Below, in pieces: positions 34,249-42,628 of a DNA stretch of 51,686 nucleotides. This stretch comes from Amanita rubescens. Its lineage: Eukaryota > Basidiomycota > Agaricomycetes > Agaricales > Amanitaceae. Numbering within the stretch: position 1 is the stretch's first letter; each line of letters starts with the position of its first letter. The notes below the pieces were generated by a model. That model had not been told where the DNA came from, ran no database searches, and worked only from the letters and a program-made list of their open reading frames with translations. The translations under genes were made by a program, and so were the position numbers. The stretch covers positions 1 through 51,686 of the forward strand of contig WION01000375.1 of the NCBI GenBank assembly GCA_015039365.1. The letters are read 5' to 3'.

Positions 34249-34419
34249 AAACCCCCCAGACCGTTATGTAAGCACGACCGGTAACCAATATGAAACTTCT
34301 AAATGGGATTATGGGATCACCATAGAGCCCAAACTTAGAATGATCCTATTGATCATTCCGACTAAAGGAGTCCCTAAGGGCGCATCCTTAATAGACTGCG
34401 TGTACCACCCACAATGAGG

Positions 34420-34655
34420 TGTCAGCACGTCCTTTATACTAGAAGTTTCTATATATGAGCCATATTGTATTCTAAAGCCTCTAGGGGCTTATGATGTTAT
34501 ATCATGCATGAATACCCCAGTCACATCACAGAGGGCAAGTATAACTCTGTGGGGGCCGATGTTGCCATGCCAGCGTCGAGAAACATAGGTGGTACCCTTA
34601 TCCCTGGGTGTCAAGGAGATCCCCCTAAAGCCCTAGGGTCCGGGCGCATGTCATT
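34420..34655 (-). repeat. Copia copy 2 5' LTR, inner part (cut by the gypsy insertion)
   Basis: It is almost identical to 22712-22945 of the shared LTR and stops at CATGTCATT, where the gypsy element is inserted. The outer part of the same LTR resumes at 47750. Confidence 0.8.
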
Positions 34656-35082
34656 TGTTACAACCGTATGTCATGGCCTATCTTTTTCCATCTTATCACT
34701 TCCGTTATCTCTCCTACGTCACTGTTTGCATATGCATTCCTTCTGGAACATTCATCGTTTATCATATGCTATTTCGTTTATCACATGCATGTCGATTATC
34801 ACATGTAAACCGTTTCATTATCACATGCAACCATTTCATTATCACATGCATTCTTACTCACTATATTTGCGTATATACCTTGTACTATATAAACTATGCA
34901 AATATACGACTAGACCTCAGTCTAGTTTTAACAGTCAAAATCTGTCTCATTATCGTCTAAGCTCCCTTGGGGACTTATCCGATAACACTCTTATTCTTGA
35001 ACGTTCTTAAGTGCCAGAACTCCCTTGAGGAACCTACGGTACCTGATAGGCTTGACTTATCAGTGAACGAACAAACGTAACA
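34656..35082 (+). repeat. Gypsy 5' LTR
   Basis: It runs TGTTACA...GTAACA over 427 bp. It is 21 bp longer than the 3' LTR because one CATTTCATTATCACATGCAA-type unit (near 34805-34850) is present twice. Confidence 0.93.
34886..34930 (+). promoter_or_regulatory. Gypsy LTR TATA box and predicted RNA start
   Basis: The TATA box TATATAAA is at 34886-34893. AGTCTAGTTTTA at 34919-34930 begins 33 bp after the start of the TATA box, where transcription would start, and is the complement of the primer site after the LTR. Confidence 0.65.
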
Positions 35083-35083
35083 A

Positions 35084-35095
35084 TAAAACTAGACT
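35084..35095 (+). promoter_or_regulatory. Primer binding site, self-priming type
   Basis: TAAAACTAGACT lies one base after the LTR and is the exact reverse complement of the predicted RNA 5' end AGTCTAGTTTTA (34919-34930). There is no TGG, as tRNA-primed elements would have. Tf1 and related chromoviruses prime with the 5' end of their own RNA in this way. Confidence 0.75.
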
Positions 35096-35119
35096 CCTCT
35101 CCGAGCACGATAGCTTTAA

Positions 35120-36922
35120 CGCTCTCACCTCCCATCATTCACCATTGCTCCACGACAATCTAAAAGTACCCCTCCGAATAACGCCAAACGAAACCCCCTT
35201 AACCATCTCTATTATCTCAACAAACATTCCATTCATTGGGATAAACGAGAAAACGGCTGGTGTTATACCGCTTCAGGAAAACCTGTACCAGGTCACCAGT
35301 TTTGGGTAAAACAAAAACTTGGAAGACCACCAAATCAGTCCTTCCCATTTGAAGGAGGATTATACCTAAACGAACACAAACTTGCCTTCCACGAAGGCAG
35401 TAAACGTTGGTACGCCACCGAATCGGAAACAGGAGAAGAACCGTACTTTATTAGAGACGAATATTTCGAAGGAGAACCCTTCATAGGAGGAAAAGAGGAG
35501 TTATCACAAACCGCGCTACAACGTTGGAAGAAAGCGAACGAACCAGAGACCCTAACCACTAGTCAAGAAACTCCCGTCACCTCACCACACATTCATTACA
35601 GAGAAAGCGCCAAACCGTCAGGAGAGTCCGATAAAGAAGACGATAAAGATTCCCTCTCTGAACAAGAGAAAGAAGAAGAATCCCAGGATAAACTCGAATA
35701 CGCACCTGGAACCGAAGACGTTGTTATACCCACAGTTAAACAACAAGTTGAAGACGAAACCTCAGCTCAACTTATCACTTCCTTATCCCTTGTAACCGAA
35801 TCAAAACTCGAAGCTACACGACCCGCACCATTACCCCCTGTTACTTTCCCATATTTGTTTACCCCACCAATCAATCCATTTCCCTCTAGGAAAGGAAAAG
35901 AACGAGATATGAGTGGATCAGGACCCCGGACCAAACCAAGGTCAGATCTACCGAAGATCAAACCTCCTAAACCGTTCGAAGGAGATCGAAAATATCTCAA
36001 TCCGTTCATAGCGAAAGCCGAATTATTCATGAAAATGAATAAAATGACGGATGCCCAAGATAAGATACAGTTCATTATGTATCATATTGACGGCAATGCT
36101 CAACAATGGCGCGACAACAAAATAACTGAATACGACGCCGAAACGACAAAATACGCCGACTATAACGCTTTTATTAAAGAACTGAAAGAAGATTGGGGAC
36201 AAGTAGACGAAGCAGGACTAGCCATGCACAGATTACTCACATGGAGAAAACTCCTGAAGCAATCAATTAATCAATATATCGCGCACGTCGATCGAGATAT
36301 CAATTTAGCCAAAATCACTGATGATATGACGAAATGTCATCTCCTAGTTTTGGGATTGCCAAACACCTTACGAGAAAAACTACGACTAGGAGGTGCCCCG
36401 ACAACCTATAAATCATTACGAACTCGTATCCTTGACATAGAAGTGGCGAACACTTTATTCTCCACTTTTGGCCAAGCCAAAGAAACTGACGATAAAATGG
36501 AAGTTGACGAGGCTGTATTAGAATTAAATCGACAAGCACAACGGATGCAAATTGCAGAAACCTCCATGGAATGGGTAAAAACCGCTGTATGTTATGGATG
36601 CGGAAATACAGGACACTTAATATCTGACTGCCCTAATCCCAAGAAGAAATGACAAAACCTTGGGAACTCACGAGGAAGGGCAGCGCCGAAAGGACGATTT
36701 CGAGGAAAACCACGCGGACGAATCAATAACCGCAACAAAGGGAAAGGAAAAGGAAAAAGAATCAGAGTGCTGGATGCGGATAGCGGTGAAGACGACAGTG
36801 AATCGTCAAGAGAAGAATCCGACAGTGAAAACGACGAAGACCAGAGAATCGCTGTCATACGAGAAATGGCGAAAACATTACCACGCAGCGCCCGCCGAAA
36901 ACTGAACAAGAAGGGTTTTTAG
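35120..36922 (+). CDS. gag: Gypsy Gag (capsid and nucleocapsid), with long N-terminal extension lacking an ATG
   Basis: The frame is open from 35120, just after an in-frame TAA at 35117. Its first ATG is at 35909 (MSGSGPRTK). The 263 upstream codons look coding (SIHWDKRENGWCYTASGKP, then FEGGLYLNEHKLAFHEGSKR, then an acidic stretch) but hold no Met. ATT at 35144 in the context CACCATTGC is a possible non-AUG start. Capsid follows (KPPKPFEGDRKYLNPFI, ITEYDAETTKYADYNAF, KLLKQSINQYIAHVDRDI), then a CCHC zinc knuckle CYGCGNTGHLISDC (36591-36632). TGA at 36650 breaks the frame; downstream sequence continues in frame with an RG-rich, then acidic tail to TAG at 36920. CGA to TGA is the likely cause. 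Host function: virus-like particle assembly and RNA packaging. Confidence 0.88.
36913..36919 (+). promoter_or_regulatory. Minus-one ribosomal frameshift site at the gag stop
   Basis: In the gag frame the sequence reads G GGT TTT TAG, a classical X-XXY-YYZ slippery heptamer directly before the gag stop. After a -1 shift the frame continues F-L-E-R-D-D-D-E and, with element C removed, directly into the protease. Confidence 0.75.
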
Positions 36923-39900
36923 AACGAGACGATGATGAATCAGTGTCCGTCGTCTCCGAAGACCAGCACTTTACACTCCCCCCCCTGTCCGAATGGACTC
37001 CGAGTCCAGTCCGAGGACTCCGAGTAGATTCCGAGCACAGTCCGAGTCCAGTCCGAGTCCAGTCCGAGTGGAGTCTGAGGAGACTCCGAGTTCAGTCTGA
37101 GTTGAGGGAAAAAGAAAGTCTGAACTCAATCTGAGTTCACTCTCAGTTGTTTATACTTGCAATAAAATACCGAAAAAATGCTTAAAAAATGCAGAAAAAT
37201 CGTGTGATCCAGGCCATATAGGAATTGTAAAGCCAAACAAAGCCAAACTTGAGATATTTGCAAAATATGTTTTCAGATGTGAGTGTAATCTTAAGAAGTG
37301 TACAAAAATTATGTGATCTGCATATGATACACCTGTCATTCCATACTGGTGGTTATGAATGTCACCTCTGCTGCATGCCCACAGCAGACTTGTTGCAGTT
37401 CAGCATCCACTTGTTTCCACTTGTTTCACAGTCAACTTCCACAATCTCACCTGTTACCAACAACCAATGACCGTTTGCAGAGAATTGTTAGAGCTCATGA
37501 ATAAATGTGAGAGGGTTGGAGATGTGACTCATGTGAGGGGTCTGTGAATATATTATCTCAAGGGAGAAGGGGGTGGATATGAGTTCTTGATGATTCTTTG
37601 GTGATGGTACATGGTACTAGTGAGTAGTTGTTAACAGCATATTGTGTTATGATGATGATGATGTTCAACTAGCATTTGCAGCCTACCAAAGCCACTTCCA
37701 CACTAGTAGAAGCATCCTGAGAGCCTCACCTTGCACAACTTTGGTCATGTATACCTCCAGCAACCACATCTGTTGGTGGGGAAGATTGGACATCCTAGCA
37801 GTATAAGACCCTCATGCTCCACCACAATCATCATCCATAGGGGACCAGAGCTTTACGGTTTATGACAGCCTGGGTAAGGTAATAAGGAAAGTGGAGATGA
37901 ACAGGATTCAGTGATTCTGATGCCATCTTTATTGTATATTAACTTGGAACTTGAAGATCATCTTATGTACAAACTTTTGCACACCAAGTTCACAAAGTCC
38001 TTCCTTCACTTAATTTATACTTATTAAGGATGCTACATATATATATTGGATGAAGAAACTATCAGGGCAATGCAAATAACACCCTTGGACAATTTCTCAC
38101 TGAGAAGTTGGAATCAGCATTGCTGGTGACTCTATTTCAGATGTGCTCAGTATATGGAAGCACACAAGCCTTGAACTTGATGGTTGATGAACTGTTTGAT
38201 CTAAGAGGTTGTAAGGCTGGAGAGAAGCAATTGCTATCTTGAAAGATACAGTGGTGATTTGTGCAGTAAAGAAAGCTGCACAGTCAGATATGTATGTACT
38301 ATAAGATCAAAGAATTGTGGAAGGCAGGTCACATCAGCATTAAAACTTCATAATGATCCTCATTGTACTATACTAGCCTCAACATTTTGTATGCCAGTGT
38401 CCCAGTCAAACTTAGGTATTTTGCAAATATCTCAAGTTTGAGTTTATTTAGCTTCACCATTCTTATATGACCTGGATCACATGATTTTTCCGCATTTTTC
38501 AAGATTTTTTGCAGACTTTTCAAATTTCTCACATGAAGCGTCTGAAAAAGTATTTTGCAAATATCTCAAGTTTGGGCTTGTTTGGCTTTACCATTTTTGT
38601 ATGACTGGAATCACATGATTTTTCTGCATTTTTTAAATATTTTTGGGATTTTATTGTAGGTGTAGACAATTCCAAATAGTGCCAAATAGTGCCAAACTGA
38701 CTGGCCATATGTATATAAGGCCCTGCCAATGTCAGCACTGGCCCCCCTGCTCTTGTCCGAGCAATCCGAGTGGAGTCCAAGCAGTCCGAGCACCCCCAAG
38801 CTCCACTCGGACTTGAGGATTTGAGTGGCATCCCCGCCACTTCCTCAGTCCGAGGACTGAGCTCGGACTCCGAGCTCACTCCAAGTGGAGTCCTAGGACT
38901 GCTCGGATTGAGCTCGGACTCCGAGAATCTTAGGGGGGGGAGAGTAAAGCGCTCCCGAAGACGAACAATTATGTATAAATGGTGTAACAGTATCCTCTAT
39001 ATCCAGGAATAAAATCACCATTCCCATTACCAAATGTTTGAATCTGAAAACCGCTGAAACCAAAGCCCTTATTGACTCAGGCGCGCAAGGAAAATTTGTC
39101 GATAGCTCGCTCGTCAATTGGAACGAAATCACTCGCTTAAAGAAACCCATCCAGTGCGAAATGTGGACGGAACAAATAACAAGTCTGGAGATATACGGTA
39201 TAAAATCCAGATAAGCTATAACATCGAAGACAACCGGTTTAAAAACTGGTTTATGTCACACGACTAGGCGATCAACGACTGATACTAGGATTACCTTGGC
39301 TCCGAGAAATCAACCCCAGAATAGATTGGTCTGAAGGAACAGTTAGATTCCCCGACGGAAGGAAGATCGATCCGGAAGAAGAAACTACGTTTGATTACGA
39401 CGAAGAAACCGAAATGTATCTTCGGTATATCCAAAAAGAAGAAGAATTGAACACAGATGAGGACGAAGATCTCGAGACTGATCACCTTTGGATCCAAGCG
39501 AAAACATCAGCGTCTCAAGCGCTCACACATGAACACGAAGATAAATCTACGAAAGTAGGATTACCCCTGAATATGACAAATGGAGAAAAGTTTTTGATAA
39601 ACAGACGTCAGAACGATTTCCCATCTCACGACAATGGGATCATGCGATAGATCTGAAAGAAGGGTTTAAACCTAAAGTGGCGAAGAATTATCCGTTATCA
39701 ATCCACGAGGAGCGGCTAATGAATAAATGGGTTGACAAACAGCTCAAAAAAGGTTATATTCGACCGTCACAATCCCTGCAGGCATCTCCTTTCTTTTACG
39801 TTGCAAAGAAAGAAAAAGGAGAGTTGAGACCCTGCCAAGATTACCGATACATCAATAGCTGGACGAAACGGAATGCCTATCCCCTTCCTTTAGTATCCGA

Positions 39901-40002
39901 CTTATTATTAAAACTAAGAAAAGCGAAATACTTCTCCAAATTAGACCTCCGATGGGGTTACAATAATGTGCGAATAAAGAAAGGCGACGAATGGAAAGCC
40001 GC
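36916..40002 (+). pseudogene. pol: Gypsy Pol, first part: protease and N-terminal reverse transcriptase (host of C, cut by D)
   Basis: The -1 frame starts FLERDDDESVSVVSED, is split by element C at the TSD CCGAAGAC, and resumes EQLCINGVTVSS at 38963. The retroviral-type aspartic protease follows (ALIDSGAQGKFVDSS, DSGA codons from 39074) and its second strand region (LGDQRLILGLPWL near 39270). Frame changes near 39190-39260 and near 39575 break the ORF. Reverse transcriptase begins near 39650 (GFKPKVAKNYPLS, then LRPCQDYRYINSWT and YFSKLDLRWGYNNVRI). It stops at GDEWKAA, where element D is inserted at 40003. The RT frame picks up after D at about 42633. Confidence 0.88.
36964..38954. mobile_element. 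Element C, hAT-type non-autonomous element with TCCGAG/CTCGGA arrays
   Basis: The 8-bp target duplication CCGAAGAC is exact at 36956-36963 and 38955-38962. The ends CAGCACTTTACACTCCCCCC and, inverted, GAGCGCTTTACTCTCCCCCC match the ends of G and H. By hand count there are about eight TCCGAG words at the left (36995-37095) and about ten TCCGAG/CTCGGA words at the right (38755-38935). Inside these, longer inverted blocks (TTGCAAATATCTCAAGTTTG and ATCACATGATTTT types) form a second layer. The central part is shared with G (CTCCAGCAACCACATCTGTT). TGTATATAAGGCCC lies beside the right array. No transposase is encoded. Confidence 0.92.
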
Positions 40003-40399
40003 TGAAACGATCAGAAGAAGGCCGATGCGGAAGTGCGTTCGGCCAAAGGGGCTTCGGAGGTCAGTCCTGGGGGTGCCTCGGAGGCAGAGAGAGTGCCAAA
40101 GACGAAGGTGAACGAGTGGAAGGTGTCCGAAGCACCGAGGAACGAAGGGAATCGAAGGAATCGAACTCGGAACAAAGCTGGGGTGATAATTCGCTAACTA
40201 CAACTACATACACAATGGTATATATACTACGGAGGCACAAGGTGACCATGTGACAATTCCTGCACCGAGTCCGAGGCCTGTGCATGCGTCCAAACACAAA
40301 TGATCATCCTCCGGGGTCAAGCATAGGCTCGGAGTGCTTCGGGGAGCTTCGGAAGGTTTCAGAGATCGGTTCCAACGTAGCCGGAATCGGCTCGTTACA
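40003..40399 (-). repeat. Element D 3' LTR
   Basis: On the minus strand it starts TGTAACGAGCCGATTCCGG and ends CTGATCGTTTCA. The last about 95 bp of the gag ORF run into it. Confidence 0.9.
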
Positions 40400-41908
40400 C
40401 CTCCTGGGTACTTTTAATACTGACCTCCTGGTCAGGTCGGAGAGGTCAGATGGTGATAGAAAGTAGAAGGGAAGTGGTGGGTGGGTTCTTCTCATCTCGC
40501 TTTCTTCAATCATGCAGGCAGTCAGGGCGGCAGTCGGAATTTCGGCGGAATCAGGTCTTGGAATGGCAGCTGTTGGGATGCCAGATGGCTCAGAAATGAT
40601 AAAGACTTTGGCGATGAGGTCGCCGAGGGTTTCTGGGGTGGCAGAAATTGGCGCAGTAGTGGTTGGGTCATCGGGAGCCTCGGAGGTCTCGGTGGTATCA
40701 TGCGTTGTAGTGGTAGGAGCGTCGGAGGGTCTGGAAGGTTCAGAGGGTTCGGAGGGGGTGGTATTAGGGAGCGTGGATTGATTAGGGATTGTGGTGCTAA
40801 TGTGTATGTGCGTCGGAGTTGTATGTGCGTTTTGCAGTGCTTTAGTATTGACAGGCTCGGCGGTATGCGTCCCGGAGTGGTCTAGAGCTTCCAGGAAGTA
40901 GTTGGAGGACACAAATGGCTTCGGAGCGGTCGGCTGTGTGTACCTCAGAAGCCATACATTGATGCGTTCTTTGAACCATTGTCCGAAGTGGCGGTATTGG
41001 AATGCATTCGGTTCGTTGCCGTCCAAAAATTGAATCCGTCCGTCGACTATTTTGATCTTCCCTTGCCTTGCATATTCATCCCTGATATGGCACCAGGCTG
41101 TCCGATGATTGATATCTCCGCAGAAAATGCATCCGCTAAGGAGATGGGTGGAAGCTGTGCTCGGAGTGAAGGCTGTGCTCGGAGGGGGAGTAGGGATAGG
41201 CATCGGAGGTGTCGGAAGCGTCGGAGCTTGTGGGGTGGTCGCGGCGAGCAAGGCTATAGCAGACCTTGAGCTGATAATGAATTGTGCGGCACTATTCATG
41301 TCCTTTAGATCATAGCCGTCATCGGGGTGGACATCCGGGTACTTGATTGTGAGCCGAGTAGTGATATCAGGTCGGAGCTCGGGAGGGAATGCGGACATGT
41401 ACATGATGCTTGCCTCACGGCGTGTCATGCGGTGCTTTCCGATGAGGTATTGAGCTGTTCCAGAAAATTCCCTGTGATACTCAGCAAGGGCTGTCTCCGA
41501 TGCAACATTTTGCGCTGAGAAGCGGCCGGAAATGGCGTGTAGTGCTGCAATAGTGTGGCGGCGATCGGGCTGTGCCTCGGGGTAGATCTCGGAAATCGCT
41601 TTCTTAAACGCGTCCCAGGTTTTCGGATCCGATAGGGTGTCTCGAGCGGCTCTCCAGATCTCGGAAGATTTCTCATCCGTATAGTAGACAGCCCATTTGA
41701 TCAGTTCGGCATCTCCGGAGCGTTGTCTATCCTCGCAGATCATCTCGATATCTTCGAGGTATCTCTCAAGGCCAGCGGCAGTGCCTCGGAAGCAGGGTGC
41801 CTCCTTGTTCGTTCGGATGGGCATGCGGCGGCTTGGTTCGGTCATGATGTTACTGGCAGGCCGAAGCGAAGCGAGCTGTTCTGATGGAAAGCGAGGTGGA
41901 TTAAGCAA
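40304..41908 (-). CDS. gag: Element D Gag-like protein, 534 aa
   Basis: ATG at 41908 (MLNPPRFPSEQLASLRP). Residues about 35-210 look like a retrotransposon capsid (CFRGTAAGLERYLEDIEMIC, WDAFKKAISEIYPEAQPD, YHREFSGTAQYLIGKHRM, MYMSAFPPELRPDITTRL). A Pro/Thr-rich linker leads to a CCHC zinc knuckle CIFCGDINHRTAWC at residues about 259-272. The C-terminal half is low-complexity Thr/Pro/Ser-rich. The frame is fully open and the product is as long as a typical Gag. Its role would be to build particles that carry the D RNA, with enzymes supplied from another element. The ORF ends inside the 3' LTR. Confidence 0.85.
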   Translation of the reverse strand: MLNPPRFPSEQLASLRPASNIMTEPSRRMPIRTNKEAPCFRGTAAGLERYLEDIEMICEDRQRSGDAELIKWAVYYTDEKSSEIWRAARDTLSDPKTWDAFKKAISEIYPEAQPDRRHTIAALHAISGRFSAQNVASETALAEYHREFSGTAQYLIGKHRMTRREASIMYMSAFPPELRPDITTRLTIKYPDVHPDDGYDLKDMNSAAQFIISSRSAIALLAATTPQAPTLPTPPMPIPTPPPSTAFTPSTASTHLLSGCIFCGDINHRTAWCHIRDEYARQGKIKIVDGRIQFLDGNEPNAFQYRHFGQWFKERINVWLLRYTQPTAPKPFVSSNYFLEALDHSGTHTAEPVNTKALQNAHTTPTHIHISTTIPNQSTLPNTTPSEPSEPSRPSDAPTTTTHDTTETSEAPDDPTTTAPISATPETLGDLIAKVFIISEPSGIPTAAIPRPDSAEIPTAALTACMIEESEMRRTHPPLPFYFLSPSDLSDLTRRSVLKVPRRCNEPIPATLEPISETFRSSPKHSEPMLDPGG

Positions 41909-42212
41909 GGGGCTTCAGGGACAAAAGCTATTGATTGATCGGAGCTGGATCGGGAGTAGTGGAACGTGTGGGTGTTGTTCGGCTGATGCTGTGTCAGTGC
42001 TGTGGGGCCGAGTGGTGAAGGCTACTGCAGTGTAAAGAGCGGGGAGGGTATAATTGAAGAAAGGTCAGCGGGGTATGGTCTCTGAGCTATGGGAGGGCCG
42101 GCAGAGTGCTTGGAGTGGCTCGGAGCAGATTCCAAGTGACACCGGAACTTGTCTGATGCTTTCTGTGCAGCAGTTGGGTGAAAGGAATGACCGACGGACT
42201 GACCTAAGAGCC

Positions 42213-42229
42213 CCTCGCGGTGGGCTCCA
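42213..42229 (-). promoter_or_regulatory. Element D primer binding site
   Basis: Two bases after the 5' LTR, on the minus strand, comes TGGAGCCCACCGCGAGG. The TGG start fits pairing with the CCA end of a host tRNA. I cannot name the tRNA from here. Confidence 0.6.
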
Positions 42230-42231
42230 GT

Positions 42232-42628
42232 TGAAACGATCAGAAGAAGGCCGATGCGGAAGTGCGTTTGGCCAAAGGGGCTTCGGAGGTCAGTCCTGGG
42301 GGTGCCTCGGAGGCAGAGAGAGTGCCGAAGACGAAGGTGAACGAGTGGAAGGTGTCCGAAGCACCGAGGAACGAAGGGAATGGAAGGAATCGAACTCGGA
42401 ACAAAGCTGGGGTGATAATTCGCTAACTACAACTATGTACACAATGGTATATATACTACGGAGGCACGAGGTGACCATGTGACAATTCCTGCACCGAGTC
42501 CGAGGCCTGTGCATGCGTCCGAACACAAACGATCATCCTCCAGGGTCAAGCATAGGCTCGGAGTGCTTCGGGGAGCTTCGGAAGGTTTCAGAGATCGGTT
42601 CCAACGTAGCCGGAATCGGCTCATTACA
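42232..42628 (-). repeat. Element D 5' LTR
   Basis: Its sequence is that of 40003-40399 apart from about ten substitutions. It starts TGTAATGAGCC at 42628 on the minus strand. Confidence 0.9.

Larger units (their letters stand above)
40003..42628 (-). mobile_element. Element D, gag-only LTR retrotransposon inserted in gypsy RT
   Basis: Direct LTRs of 397 bp each (40003-40399 and 42232-42628) flank one gag ORF. All landmarks read on the minus strand. There is no protease, reverse transcriptase or integrase between the LTRs, so it must borrow a polymerase from a relative. The LTRs differ at about ten positions, most of them C/T or G/A at CpG, so the insertion is fairly recent. Flanking 4-mers CCGC and CCAC are an imperfect target duplication. 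A solo LTR of the same family lies at 48908-49304, a diverged one at 30790-31274. Confidence 0.88.

Noticed and set aside
35335..36075. Minus-strand open frames opposite gypsy gag
   Set aside because: The plus strand carries capsid and zinc-knuckle motifs; the minus-strand frames are by-products of codon bias.
40481..42482. Gly/Ser/Val-rich plus-strand ORFs opposite the element D gag
   Set aside because: They are the complementary reading of the minus-strand gag ORF and LTR, which has the capsid and zinc-knuckle motifs.
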